Source of the DNA: JAWKUK01 sp041398605
GTDB taxonomy: Bacteria > Planctomycetota > UBA1135 > GCA-002686595
Direction: 5' to 3'
Assembly (NCBI GenBank): GCA_041398605.1
Contig: JAWKUK010000017.1
Span: 62,001 to 126,000, forward strand
DNA: 64,000 nt
Positions 28,606 through 38,062 of the stretch are shown piece by piece. The translations under genes and the position numbers were made by a program. Positions within the stretch are counted from its first letter, which is position 1, and each line of letters starts with the position of its first letter. Under the pieces are notes generated by a model that worked only from the letters and a program-made list of their open reading frames with translations, made no database searches and was not told the origin of the DNA.

Positions 28606-31053
28606 CTAGCGGCGCAGCGTCGCGCCGGACTCCGCCAGGAGGCGCTCGAGGCGGCCGAGGAACTTCTGCACGTCGCCCTCGTCGAGGGTCTTCGCGCCCG
28701 AACGCAGCAGGATGTGCCACGCAAGGCTCTTCTGCCCCGCGCCGAGGCTCTCGCCGCGATAGACGTCGAAGAGCTCGGTGCCAGCGACGGCGCCCTTGCC
28801 CGCTTGCTCGATCGCGGCCGACAACGTGGCCGAGGGCACTGCTTCGGGCGCAACGATCGCGACATCGACCTTCACGCCCGGGAACTTCGCGAGCGGCGTA
28901 AAGCGGCGCGCGCGCTCAGGCGCAGCGAGCAGCGCATCGATCGACAGGACCGCGACCGCGACCTCGGTGGCGAGCTCGCCGTCGAGCCCCAAGGCGCGCG
29001 CGACGCCTGGGTCGAGCGCGGCCAACAACGCGACGTCCGATGCGTCACCGATCGCTGCAGTGAGGCGCTTGGCGGGGTGCGCCCACGCGGGCGCGCCGTC
29101 CGATACAGCGGACCACGCCGCCGCTTCGAGGCCGAGCGCCGCGACCACGTCGTCGACGACGGCGCGCAGCTGGAAGAACACGTCCTCGTCGAAGCGCGCG
29201 CCCGTGCGCGGCGCGCGCGCCAAAACGAGCGCGACCTGGTGCACCTCGCGGGGCTCGCCGCGTTCCGTCGGAGCCGCAGGCTCGTTCGCGACCTCGGGGC
29301 GATAGCCCTTGCCGATCTCGAAGAGCCGCACGCTCTCGCGCTCACGGCGCGCGGCGGGCAAGAGCGCGAGGAGGCTCGGCGCGACGTCGCGTCGAATACG
29401 TGTCAGCTCCGGCGCGACGGGGTTCGCCACGCGCACGTGCGGCGCATCACCCGCCCCCACCGCAGCGAGCAAGCTGTCCGACTGGAACGAATACGACAGC
29501 GTTTGGCGGAAGCGCGCGGCGCCCGCGAGGCGGTCCTCGATCCGGCGCGCGAGCGCCCGCCGATGCCACGACGCGTCGTGCGGCGGCGGCTCGACCGGGG
29601 CGCGCATCGGCGCCTCGGGGACGTTGCCGTAGCCAAACGCGCGGCCGACCTCTTCGACGAGGTCGCGCTCCATCGTGACGTCCTTCGTCGCCCGCGCCGC
29701 CGGCACGTCGACGTGCATGACGCCAGCGACCGTGCGCACGCCGAAGCCCAGCGCCGTCAGGATCGCCGCGATGCGCGCGTCGTCGAGGTCCGCGCCCAGG
29801 TCACGGCGGACGACCTCGCCGCGCAGCGTCAGCGTATGCGCCGGGTCCGACCAGTCGCCGACGTCGCCCAGCGCCAGCGGGAACGTCACCGCGGGCTGCA
29901 ACGCGCGCAGGAGGTTCGCATAGTGTCCAGCGGCCGCGAGCGGCAGCGTCGGGTCGAGGTGCTTCTCGAAGCGCGCTGACGAGTCCGTGCGCAGGCCCAG
30001 CCGCGACGACGTGCGCCGCACGACGGCCGGCGCGAAGGTCGCGACCTCGAGCAAGAGCGACGACGTGCCCGCCTCCACTTTGGAGCCCTCGCCGCCCATG
30101 ATCCCCGCGAGCGCGACGGGCGCGCCGCCCGATGTGATCAGGAGGTCCGAGGGCTCGAGCGCGCGCGCCTCGCCGTCGAGGGTCGTCATGCGCTCGCCCG
30201 CGCGCGCCTTGCGCACGACGATGCCGTCGGCGCCGAGCTTCGCGCGATCGAACGCGTGGTTCGGCTGGCCGAGGTCCAGCATCACGAAGTTCGACAGGTC
30301 GACGAGCAGGTCGATCGGCCGCTGGCCGACCGCGAGCAGCAGGTGGCGCAGCCAGCTGGGCGACGGCCCGTTGACAAAGCCGTCGAGCGCGAGGCCGATG
30401 TACCTGCTGCACGCGGGGTCTTCGATGCGCAGCTTCGGCGCGGGCCCCGTGCCGAGGGGCGGCAGCGTCAGGTCGAGGGTCTTGAGAGGGCGCCCGAGCA
30501 ACGCAGCGACCTCGCGCGCGATCCCGCGGTGCCCCCATAGGTCAGGTCGGTGCGTCAGCGACTTATTGTCGATCTCGATGACCCAGTCCGCGAGGCCGAG
30601 CGCCTCCGCGACGGGGCGGCCGACCTCGAGCGCGCCCGGCAGCTCCCAGATCCCGTCGTGGTCGTCGCCGAGCCCGAGCTCGCGCACGGAGCAGATCATC
30701 CCGTTCGACTCGGCGCCGCGGATCTTCGACTTCTTGATCTTCAGGTCACCCGGCAGCGTTGTGCCCGTCGTCGCGACGGCGACCAAGAGGCCCGTGCGCA
30801 CGTTCGGAGCGCCGCACACGATCTGGATCGGGGCGCCGGCGCCGACGTCGACCTGGCACACGCTGAGCTTGTCCGCGTCGGGGTGCGGCGCGCGCTCGAC
30901 GACGTGCCCGACGGTGACCGCAGCGAGGTGCGGGGCGAACGGCTCGACGCCTTCGACCTCGCACGTCGTCATCGTGAGCTTCAGCGCGAGCTCGCGCGCG
31001 TCGACGCCCGTGAGGTCAACGTGTCGGCCCAACCAATTGAAGGAGACGTGCAT
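28606..31053 (-). CDS. pheT: Phenylalanine-tRNA ligase beta subunit
   Basis: The product is 815 residues, the standard size. In order: N-terminal segment and EMAP-type tRNA-binding fold (VTVGHVVERAPHPDADKLSV), B3/B4 editing domain (SRYIGLALDGF), B5 DNA-binding-like domain, the catalytic-like core that dimerises with PheS, and the C-terminal ferredoxin-like anticodon-binding fold (FPGVKVDVAIVAPEAVPSAT). It works as the alpha2-beta2 enzyme. It is the last gene of the minus-strand run, 28 bases after pheS. Confidence 0.97.
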   Translation of the reverse strand: MHVSFNWLGRHVDLTGVDARELALKLTMTTCEVEGVEPFAPHLAAVTVGHVVERAPHPDADKLSVCQVDVGAGAPIQIVCGAPNVRTGLLVAVATTGTTLPGDLKIKKSKIRGAESNGMICSVRELGLGDDHDGIWELPGALEVGRPVAEALGLADWVIEIDNKSLTHRPDLWGHRGIAREVAALLGRPLKTLDLTLPPLGTGPAPKLRIEDPACSRYIGLALDGFVNGPSPSWLRHLLLAVGQRPIDLLVDLSNFVMLDLGQPNHAFDRAKLGADGIVVRKARAGERMTTLDGEARALEPSDLLITSGGAPVALAGIMGGEGSKVEAGTSSLLLEVATFAPAVVRRTSSRLGLRTDSSARFEKHLDPTLPLAAAGHYANLLRALQPAVTFPLALGDVGDWSDPAHTLTLRGEVVRRDLGADLDDARIAAILTALGFGVRTVAGVMHVDVPAARATKDVTMERDLVEEVGRAFGYGNVPEAPMRAPVEPPPHDASWHRRALARRIEDRLAGAARFRQTLSYSFQSDSLLAAVGAGDAPHVRVANPVAPELTRIRRDVAPSLLALLPAARRERESVRLFEIGKGYRPEVANEPAAPTERGEPREVHQVALVLARAPRTGARFDEDVFFQLRAVVDDVVAALGLEAAAWSAVSDGAPAWAHPAKRLTAAIGDASDVALLAALDPGVARALGLDGELATEVAVAVLSIDALLAAPERARRFTPLAKFPGVKVDVAIVAPEAVPSATLSAAIEQAGKGAVAGTELFDVYRGESLGAGQKSLAWHILLRSGAKTLDEGDVQKFLGRLERLLAESGATLRR

Positions 31054-31081
31054 CGGTGAGTGTCCTTAGCGGGGGCCGGGA

Positions 31082-32122
31082 TCAGAACTGTTCGAGGAAG
31101 CGGAGGTCGCCGGAGAGCAAATGCCGCACGTCGTCGATGCCGTAGCGCAGCATCACGAGGCGCGAGAGACCGAGACCAAACGCGAAGCCGCCCCAGACCT
31201 CGGGGTCGAGCCCGCCGTGGCGCAGCACGTTCGGGTGCACGAGCCCGCACGGCAGGAGCTCGACCCACGTCGTGCCCTTGCAGACGCTGCAGCCGGACTC
31301 ACAGAACGGGCAGCGCGCGTCGAGCTCGAAGCCCGGCTCGACGAACGGGAAGTACCCCGGGCGCAAGCGCACGTCGAGCTCGCGGTGAAAGACGCCGCGC
31401 AAGAGCGTGCGCATCGCGTGCACGAGGTGCCCGACGCCGATGCCCTTGTCGATCACGAGGCCCTCCATCTGGTGGAAGGTGTGCTCGTGGCTCGCGTCGA
31501 CCTCTTCCTGCCGGAACACCTTGCCGGGCACGATCGCGCGGAAGGGCGGCGCGAGGCGCTCCATCGCGCGCACTTGCACGGGGCTCGTGTGTGTGCGCAG
31601 CACCATGCGACCGGCGCCGCTCGGCGCGCTCGCCGGGTCGATGTAGAACGTGTCCTGCGCGTCCCGCGCCGGGTGGTCCGGGGGGATGTTCAGCTTCTCG
31701 AAGTTGTAGAGGTCGAGCTCGACCTCCGGCCCGTCGAGGACCTGGTACCCCATCGAAGTGAAGAGGTCCTCGAGCTCGCGCGTGACCTGGACGATCGGGT
31801 GTAGCCCTCCGCGGTCGACGCGCGGCGGCGGAAGCGTGGCGTCGAACCCTGCGCCCCGGCGCTCGGCCTCGAGCGCGGCATTGGCGAGCGTCACGCGGCG
31901 CTCGTCGAGCGCTGCGACGACCGCCTGCTTCAGGCGGTTCGCGGCCTGCCCCGCGTCCTTGCGCTCGGGCGGCGGCAGCGTCGGGATCGCGGCCAGCGCG
32001 CGCGCGATCACGCCGTCCTTGCCCAGGAACTCGCGCTCGATCGCCTGCAGGGCGTCGAGGTCCGGCGCGGCCGCGATGCGGGCGCCCGTGTCACGGTCGA
32101 GGTTCGAAGTCGAGTCGGTCAT
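31082..32122 (-). CDS. pheS: Phenylalanine-tRNA ligase alpha subunit
   Basis: The product is 346 residues. Class II motifs are visible: SHEHTFHQMEGLVIDKG (motif 2 region) and FGLGLSRLVMLRYGIDDVR (motif 3). An N-terminal coiled coil (1-85) binds tRNA. Between them, CPFCESGCSVCKGTTW carries four Cys in two CxxC-like pairs and probably binds zinc, a variant found in several bacterial lineages. It is in an operon with rplT upstream (208-bp gap) and pheT downstream. Confidence 0.97.
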   Translation of the reverse strand: MTDSTSNLDRDTGARIAAAPDLDALQAIEREFLGKDGVIARALAAIPTLPPPERKDAGQAANRLKQAVVAALDERRVTLANAALEAERRGAGFDATLPPPRVDRGGLHPIVQVTRELEDLFTSMGYQVLDGPEVELDLYNFEKLNIPPDHPARDAQDTFYIDPASAPSGAGRMVLRTHTSPVQVRAMERLAPPFRAIVPGKVFRQEEVDASHEHTFHQMEGLVIDKGIGVGHLVHAMRTLLRGVFHRELDVRLRPGYFPFVEPGFELDARCPFCESGCSVCKGTTWVELLPCGLVHPNVLRHGGLDPEVWGGFAFGLGLSRLVMLRYGIDDVRHLLSGDLRFLEQF

Positions 32123-32330
32123 CGGAGCGAGGTCCGTATTGGAGAGCGCGGCGAGGGTCCAGGTGCCCCCAGGTCGACTGGATCAAGCGGGTCGATCGCG
32201 ACCTGCCCAGCCCCGTCGTCCGCCGAGCGAGATGGAGCACGAATGACGAACCGCCAGCGACCGGATGCGGCGCGCTGGCGGTTCGATGGGATCCAGGCTT
32301 GGCCCCCAAGATCGAGGGCCGCGTGTGGGA

Positions 32331-32687
32331 TCAGACGCGTGCCGCGCGTGCCTCTTCGACGAGGGCGTCAAAGGCGCGCGGGTCGTGGATCGCGAGCTCG
32401 GAGAGCTGCTTGCGGTTGAGGTCGATGCCCGCCTTCTTCAGGCCGTCGATGAACGTCGAATAGTTCATCCCGCGCATGCGCGCGGCGGCGTTGATGCGGA
32501 TCACCCAAAGGCGGCGGAAGTGCCGCTTGCGCTGGCGACGGTCGCGGAAGCTGTACGCCCAAGCGCGCATGACGTGCTCGCGCACGATGCGCCAGAGCTT
32601 GCTCCGGCCGCCGAATCCACCCTTGGCGGCCTTGAACCACCGCACCTTCTTCTTGCGACGCGGAGCGCCGTAGGTCACGCGCACCAT
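32331..32687 (-). CDS. rplT: 50S ribosomal protein L20
   Basis: 118 residues, basic, with typical L20 sequence: RRKKKVRWFKAAKGGFGGRS, AWAYSFRDRRQRKRHFRRLW, INAAARMRGMNYSTFIDGLK. It binds 23S rRNA early in assembly and in many bacteria represses this operon. It begins one base after the rpmI stop. Confidence 0.98.
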   Translation of the reverse strand: MVRVTYGAPRRKKKVRWFKAAKGGFGGRSKLWRIVREHVMRAWAYSFRDRRQRKRHFRRLWVIRINAAARMRGMNYSTFIDGLKKAGIDLNRKQLSELAIHDPRAFDALVEEARAARV

Positions 32688-32688
32688 A

Positions 32689-32886
32689 TCAGCGGCCTCC
32701 CATCATTCGGGTCAACAGACGGGCCCAGGCTCCCTCGATGATGAGGGGCTTGCGCTTGCCGCGCTTGGCCTTGGCGTCCTTCGGAGCGTGTTGGTGACCG
32801 CGCTTGGGGCGGCTGGCCTTGAGCTTGCCGCTCTTGGTCATGCGGAAGCGCTTCTTGACCGCTCCCTTGGATTTCATCTTCGGCAT
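32689..32886 (-). CDS. rpmI: 50S ribosomal protein L35
   Basis: 65 residues: MPKMKSKGAVKKRFRMTKSG, then KLKASRPKRGHQHAPKDAKA, a standard L35. ATG 32886 is the only start that fits the family; longer in-frame starts add low-complexity sequence. Located between infC and rplT as in most bacteria. Confidence 0.97.
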   Translation of the reverse strand: MPKMKSKGAVKKRFRMTKSGKLKASRPKRGHQHAPKDAKAKRGKRKPLIIEGAWARLLTRMMGGR

Positions 32887-33234
32887 CGAATGTCCTCTGT
32901 GACGGCGCCCGATCGACCCGGGGCGTTCCCCGGGCTTCCAAGCAGTGGGCTCCGTGCGTCCCCGCTCGCTGACACGCCGCGGGCGACCCAAATGGGCCAC
33001 CACGGGTGCGTGCCGCTCCCGGGGGTCCGGAGGGAGGTCCTCCGGCGCTTGGAGGGTGGAGATGGTAGCGATCGGGCGGCCAGGGTCAAGGGGCGACCGA
33101 GCCGTCCGCACGGCCTGGCCCAAGCTCCCATGGCGGGCGCGGCGAGTGCGTCCCACGCAGGCGGGGAGGCGCTCCGTCGCGGAGCACGATGCCGCCCACC
33201 GGCGCCGCGCATGGCGGGCGCCGGTGCGGAGGCA
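32887..33234 (-). promoter_or_regulatory. infC-rpmI intergenic region with stacked hairpins
   Basis: 348 bp separate infC from rpmI, unusually long for this operon. Right after the infC stop a 10-bp perfect stem CACCGGCGCC / GGCGCCGGTG (33197-33226) is extended by GATGCC / GGCATC outer arms. It is followed by GCTCCG-TCG-CGGAGC (33171-33185). No T-run follows. This could be a transcript-processing or L20-responsive control site, which in other bacteria lies in this operon. Function is inferred. Confidence 0.45.
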
Positions 33235-33975
33235 TCAGTTGGCCTCGCTGCCGCTGTCCGCGTCAGCGGCCCCGTCGACCTGATCCTCGCTGTCGTCCGC
33301 ATCGGCCGACGCCGAGTCCGCGGAGGCCTGCCGCGCCATCGCTGCGCGCTCCGCCGCGGGCCGGGTCGCAACAGGACGATCCGCGGGCCCGGAGGACCGC
33401 GCCGGGTCGTAGGACTCGTCGGGCGAGCGCTCCCGATCCTTCGCGATGGCTCGACGCTGCGACGCCGGGAGCGGGGCCATGAGCATCGTCATACGCTTGC
33501 CCATCAGCTTCGCCGGCATCTCGACCTTGGCCACGTCCGCCATCGTCTCGGAGACGCGCTTCATGACGTCATAGCCGTGCTCCGGGTGCGCCATCTGGCG
33601 GCCACGGAAGATGCATACGACGAGCACTTTGTTGCCCTCCTCGCAGAACTTGCGGCCGTCCTTCAGACGGTAGGAGAGGTCGTGGTCGGAGATCGCGGGG
33701 CGAACGCGCAGCTCCTTGAGGCCGGACTTCGGCTTCGGACCAGTGGTCTTCTTCTCCTTCTTGTTCTGCTCGTAGTTGAACTTGCCCCAGTCGAGGATCT
33801 TGCACACCGGCGGCCGCGCCGTCGGGGCCACTTCGACCAAGTCAAGGTTCGCGCGCCGTGCGCGCTCGAGCGCGTCCTTGGTGGATACGACTCCGATCTG
33901 CTCACCGTTTTCGTCGATGAGACGGACCTCCATGACGCGGATCCGCCGGTTGCGGCGATAGTTCTGTACGGACAA
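33235..33975 (-). CDS. infC: Translation initiation factor IF-3
   Basis: 246 residues. The N-domain (MEVRLIDENGEQIGVVSTKD, LVEVAPTARPPVCKILDWGK) and C-domain (FRGRQMAHPEHGYDVMKRVS, LMGKRMTMLMAPL) are complete by about residue 175. A 70-residue acidic Ala/Asp/Ser tail follows that most IF-3 proteins lack. The start is TTG at 33973-33975: the codon before it is a TGA stop in frame, and AGGAG lies five bases upstream. A rare start codon on infC agrees with the known autoregulation of IF-3, which discriminates against non-canonical starts. First gene of infC-rpmI-rplT-pheST, downstream of aspS. Confidence 0.95.
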   Translation of the reverse strand: MSVQNYRRNRRIRVMEVRLIDENGEQIGVVSTKDALERARRANLDLVEVAPTARPPVCKILDWGKFNYEQNKKEKKTTGPKPKSGLKELRVRPAISDHDLSYRLKDGRKFCEEGNKVLVVCIFRGRQMAHPEHGYDVMKRVSETMADVAKVEMPAKLMGKRMTMLMAPLPASQRRAIAKDRERSPDESYDPARSSGPADRPVATRPAAERAAMARQASADSASADADDSEDQVDGAADADSGSEAN

Positions 33976-34162
33976 TCAGACTCCTCAATGGGTTCGATGC
34001 GGGGGCCGGGGTCGGCCCCTGATCACGGTTCAGCGGCGCAAGCCGCCGGGCGCCCGTGCGCCATGGCGAAGATAGTGGCTGGAGGCCCAGAGGGCCAGCG
34101 GTCAAGGGCCAGAGTCGGCGCGGCGGCCAGAAAAGAGCCGCCGGACCCCCGCTGGCCGTTCC

Positions 34163-36076
34163 CTAGCTAGGAGCGCCGGAGGGGCCCGGATCGACCGTCG
34201 TCCGCACCGAGAGCTCGACGAGCTGCTTGGCGTCCACCGTGGAGGGCGCGTCGCACATGACGTCCGCTGCAGACGTCGTCTTCGGGAACGCCACCACATC
34301 GCGGATCGAGTCCAGGCCGGCCGTCAGCGCGACGATCCGGTCGAGGCCCACCGCGAAGCCGCCGTGGGGCGGCGGGCCGAAGGACAGGGCCTCCAATAGG
34401 AAGCCGAACTTCGACTGCTGCTCCTCCGGGCCGATGCCGAGGAGGTCGAACACCTTGCGCTGGGTGTCCGCGCGGTGGATTCGGATCGAGCCCGAGCCGA
34501 GCTCCCAGCCGTTCAGCACGAGGTCGTACGCCCGGCTCGACATCCGGGCCGGGTCGCCCTCCAGCGTCCAGTCGTCCGGGGCGGTGAACGGGTGGTGCGC
34601 GGAGTTCCAGCGCTCCTCCTCCGCGTCCCATTCGAACATCGGGAAGCTCGTGACCCAGAGCAGGTTCCACGGCCCCTGGCCGGTCCCCTCCGAGCCGTCG
34701 ACCGCCGGCACGAGCCCGAGCTCCTTCGCGAGGTGCACCCGCAGCGCGCCGAGCGCTTTCCACGTGACGGCCTCGCTGTCCGCCACGAAGACGAGCAGGT
34801 CGCCGTCGGACGCCCCCATCACTTCGCGCAGCTTCGCGCCGCTCGCGCCCTCGCAGAACTTCACGAGCGACCCCGCCGCGCCGCCCTCTTCGCCGGGCTT
34901 CCACCACGCGAGGCCCTTGGCGCCGTGGGTCTTCACGACGTCCTCGAGCTTCTTCATGTTGCCGCGCGAGACGGACGCGCCGCCGCCGGCCACACACAGG
35001 CCCATCACGCGGCCGCCGGACTCGAGGACCTTCGCGAACACGTTGAAGCCGGAGACCGGGACCCACGCCGCAGCGTCGATCAGCTCCATGCCGTAGCGCG
35101 TGTCGGGCTTGTCGATGCCGAAGCGCTCCATCGCCTCGCGCCAGGTCAGGCGCGGGAACGGGGTCGACAGCTCTGCCCCGAGCGCGTTCTTGAACGTCTC
35201 CGCGAGCACGCGCTCCCAGCACGCAAACACGTCCTCTTCCTCGACGAAGGACATCTCCATGTCGAGCTGCGTGAACTCGGGCTGGCGGTCTGCGCGCAGG
35301 TCCTCGTCGCGGAAGCAGCGCGCGACCTGGAAGTAGCGGTCCATGCCCGCGACCATCAGGATCTGCTTGAAGATCTGCGGCGACTGCGGCAGCGCGTAGA
35401 ACTTGCCTGGGTGTACGCGGCTCGGGACGAGGTAGTCGCGCGCGCCTTCGGGCGTCGCCTTCGTAAGGATTGGCGTCTCGACCTCGGCAAAGCCCTGGGC
35501 CAGGAACGCGTTGCGCATCGCGCCGATGAAGCGGCTGCGGTGCAACAACCGACGCTGCATGTCCGGGCGACGCAGGTCGAGGTAGCGATACTGCAGGCGC
35601 AGGTCGATCGAGGTGTCCGACCCCTCGACGATCTCGAACGGCGGCAGCTTCGACGAGGACAGGAGCTCCACGCGTTCTGCGATGACCTCGACGAGCCCCG
35701 TGGGAAGCGACGGGTTCGGGTTCTCGCGCATCACGATCCGGCCCGTGACGCTGAGGCAGTATTCGGGCGCCAGCGCGCCGCCATCGGCGAAGCCGATGCG
35801 CTCTTCGTCGCCGGGCAGGACCACTTGCGCGAGGCCCGCGCGGTCGCGCAGGTCGACGAAGTAAATGCCGCCGAGGTTGCGCCGGCCGTCGACCCAGCCG
35901 TTCAGCACCACGTAGCGCGCCCCTGGGTCACCCTTGGCGCTCGCGCCCGCGTGCTCCGGGCGCAGCTCGCCGCAGCGGTGCGTGCGGCGCCAGTCTTGGC
36001 CCCGGCCCTCGAGGGCGGCCCGATCAAGGGGCCCACCACCGAAGACCGCGCCGCCGTCGGTGGCGTTGGCGCTCAT
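34163..36076 (-). CDS. aspS: Aspartate-tRNA ligase, bacterial type
   Basis: 637 residues. The OB-fold anticodon domain (VLNGWVDGRRNLGGIYFVDL) is preceded by a 50-residue extension. Class II motif 2 is FRDEDLRADRQPEFTQLD. The bacterial GAD insertion covers about 320-440, and motif 3 is GGFAVGLDRIVALTAG. ATG 36076 overlaps the atpC stop by 4 bases, so aspS is translationally coupled to the ATP synthase genes, an unusual link. Whether it also charges tRNA-Asn cannot be told here, since gatCAB and asnS are not in the window. Confidence 0.97.
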   Translation of the reverse strand: MSANATDGGAVFGGGPLDRAALEGRGQDWRRTHRCGELRPEHAGASAKGDPGARYVVLNGWVDGRRNLGGIYFVDLRDRAGLAQVVLPGDEERIGFADGGALAPEYCLSVTGRIVMRENPNPSLPTGLVEVIAERVELLSSSKLPPFEIVEGSDTSIDLRLQYRYLDLRRPDMQRRLLHRSRFIGAMRNAFLAQGFAEVETPILTKATPEGARDYLVPSRVHPGKFYALPQSPQIFKQILMVAGMDRYFQVARCFRDEDLRADRQPEFTQLDMEMSFVEEEDVFACWERVLAETFKNALGAELSTPFPRLTWREAMERFGIDKPDTRYGMELIDAAAWVPVSGFNVFAKVLESGGRVMGLCVAGGGASVSRGNMKKLEDVVKTHGAKGLAWWKPGEEGGAAGSLVKFCEGASGAKLREVMGASDGDLLVFVADSEAVTWKALGALRVHLAKELGLVPAVDGSEGTGQGPWNLLWVTSFPMFEWDAEEERWNSAHHPFTAPDDWTLEGDPARMSSRAYDLVLNGWELGSGSIRIHRADTQRKVFDLLGIGPEEQQSKFGFLLEALSFGPPPHGGFAVGLDRIVALTAGLDSIRDVVAFPKTTSAADVMCDAPSTVDAKQLVELSVRTTVDPGPSGAPS

Positions 36077-36498
36077 GACCGGTACTTCGACGCGACGCGG
36101 ACGCGCGAGAGGGCGCGCTGCAGCGCGAACTGCGCGCGCACGAGGTCGAGGCTCTCGCCCTGCACGGACTGGAACTCCTCGAGGCGCTTGCGCGCGCGCA
36201 CGGCCGAGGCCTCCGCGCGCGCCAGGTCGATCGCCGTCGGCGGCTCCGAAGCCTCCGTCACTACGCGGACCGTGTCGTCGCGGACCTCGGCGAAGCCGCC
36301 TGCGATGAACAGCCCGGACTCCTGCCCCGCGCCATCGCGGAAGCCGAGCTCGCCGACGCCGAGGGCGGCGACGAGCGGGGCGTGCCCCTTCAAGACCCCG
36401 AGCGACCCATCGAGGGCCGGGAAGGTCACGGACTCGACGGTCGTGTCGAGCACGACGCGCTCCGGGGTGATGACACGCAGGGTGATGGGGCCGCTCAT
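36073..36498 (-). CDS. atpC: ATP synthase F1 epsilon subunit
   Basis: 141 residues. The beta-barrel domain starts ITLRVITPERVVLDTTVESV and contains GSLGVLKGHAPLVAALGVGE, typical of epsilon. A C-terminal two-helix domain follows. It is the last atp gene and overlaps aspS by ATGA. Confidence 0.95.
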   Translation of the reverse strand: MSGPITLRVITPERVVLDTTVESVTFPALDGSLGVLKGHAPLVAALGVGELGFRDGAGQESGLFIAGGFAEVRDDTVRVVTEASEPPTAIDLARAEASAVRARKRLEEFQSVQGESLDLVRAQFALQRALSRVRVASKYRS

Positions 36499-36550
36499 GA
36501 TTCCGCAGACTGCTCGCTAGGGACCGCTCGTAGAACGAAGGCTCGGACGC

Positions 36551-38002
36551 TCAGCCTTTGGCGGCCAGGTTGCCCGCCTTGGTGACCGCGGCTTCGATGT
36601 TGGAGACCATGTAGAAGGCGTCCTCCGACAGCGAGTCGTGCTTGCCATCGAGGATCTCGCGGAACGAGCGGACCGTGTCCTCGCGCGGCACGAACACGCC
36701 GGGCATCCCGGTGAACTGCTCGGCGACGAAGAACGGCTGCGCCAGGAACTTCTGGATGCGGCGCGCGCGGTGAACCACGAGCTTGTCTTCGTCGGAGAGC
36801 TCCTCGACACCGAGGATCGCGATGATGTCCTTGAGGTCGGCGTAGCGCTGGAGCGTCTTCTGGACGCGACGCGCGACGTCGTAGTGTTCCTCGCCGACGA
36901 CCAGGGGGTCGAGCATCCGCGAGGTCGACTTCAGCGGGTCGACCGCGGGGTAGATGCCGAGCTCCGAGATCGCGCGATCGAGGATGATCGTCGAGTCAAG
37001 GTGCGCGAACGTCGCGACGGGCGCCGGGTCGGTGATGTCGTCAGCGGGCACGTACACGGCCTGCATCGACGTAACCGAGCCGTCCTTCGTCGACGTGATC
37101 CGCTCCTGGAGCGCGCCCATCTCCGACGCCATCGTCGGCTGATAGCCGACGGCGCTGGGCATACGGCCGAGGAGCGCGGACACTTCGGAACCCGCCTGCA
37201 CGAAGCGGAAGATGTTGTCGACGAACAGGAGCACGTCCTGGCCGCGCTCTTCGCGGAAGTACTCGGCCATCGTGAGGCCGGTCAGCGCGACGCGCAGACG
37301 AGCGCCGGGCGGCTCGTTCATCTGGCCGAACACGAGCACGGCGTTGTCGATCACGCTCGCCTCGCCGCCGTCAGGCGTGCGGTACTTCGCGTGGCTCATC
37401 TCCAGCCAGAGGTCGTTGCCCTCACGGGTGCGCTCGCCGACGCCTGCGAACACCGAGAAGCCGCCCTTCTCGACCGCCGTGATGCGGATCAGCTCTTGAA
37501 TGAGCACGGTCTTGCCGACCCCTGCCCCGCCGAAGAGGCCGATCTTGCCGCCCTTCGCGAAGGGGCACAGGAGGTCGACGACCTTGATGCCCGTCTCGAA
37601 GACCTCGGACACGGCCTCTTGCGACTCGTACGACGGCGCCGGGCGGTGGATCGGCCAGCTCTCGCCGGGCGCCATCTCGCCGCGCGCGACGACGTCGAGC
37701 GGCGTGCCGAGCAGGTTGAAGATGCGGCCCTTCGTGCGCTCACCGACGGGCACCGAGATCGGGCCGCCCGTGTCGTGCGCGGCCATGCCACGGCGGCAGC
37801 CGTCCGTGGAGGCCATCGCGACGCAGCGCGCGACGTCATTGCCGAGGTGCTGGGCGACCTCAAGGACGAGGTCGATGCCAGCGGCGGCATCAGTGACGGT
37901 GACGGCGTTGTAGATCGCGGGCAGCTTGCCGGGCGCGAAACGGACGTCCACGACGGGGCCGAAGATCTGGGCCACGGTGCCGGCGTTCTGGGCGGTGCTC
38001 AT
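36551..38002 (-). CDS. atpD: ATP synthase F1 beta subunit
   Basis: 483 residues. It has the P-loop GGAGVGKTVLIQELI, catalytic GVGERTREGNDLW, and ALTGLTMAEYFREERGQDVL with LFVDNIFRF, all characteristic of the catalytic beta subunit. It forms the alpha3-beta3 ring with AtpA. 61 bases separate it from atpG upstream. Confidence 0.98.
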   Translation of the reverse strand: MSTAQNAGTVAQIFGPVVDVRFAPGKLPAIYNAVTVTDAAAGIDLVLEVAQHLGNDVARCVAMASTDGCRRGMAAHDTGGPISVPVGERTKGRIFNLLGTPLDVVARGEMAPGESWPIHRPAPSYESQEAVSEVFETGIKVVDLLCPFAKGGKIGLFGGAGVGKTVLIQELIRITAVEKGGFSVFAGVGERTREGNDLWLEMSHAKYRTPDGGEASVIDNAVLVFGQMNEPPGARLRVALTGLTMAEYFREERGQDVLLFVDNIFRFVQAGSEVSALLGRMPSAVGYQPTMASEMGALQERITSTKDGSVTSMQAVYVPADDITDPAPVATFAHLDSTIILDRAISELGIYPAVDPLKSTSRMLDPLVVGEEHYDVARRVQKTLQRYADLKDIIAILGVEELSDEDKLVVHRARRIQKFLAQPFFVAEQFTGMPGVFVPREDTVRSFREILDGKHDSLSEDAFYMVSNIEAAVTKAGNLAAKG

Positions 38003-38062
38003 CGGACGCGGAAGGGAGTGAGAAGTGAGGTCGGAACGAAAGGTGAGGGGGCGCGCTGCTGA

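Noticed and set aside
34475..36520. Long plus-strand open frame antisense to aspS and atpC
   Set aside because: It is the GC-rich shadow of aspS/atpC; its translation is Arg/Ala/Glu/Val low complexity, while the minus strand has clear enzyme motifs.
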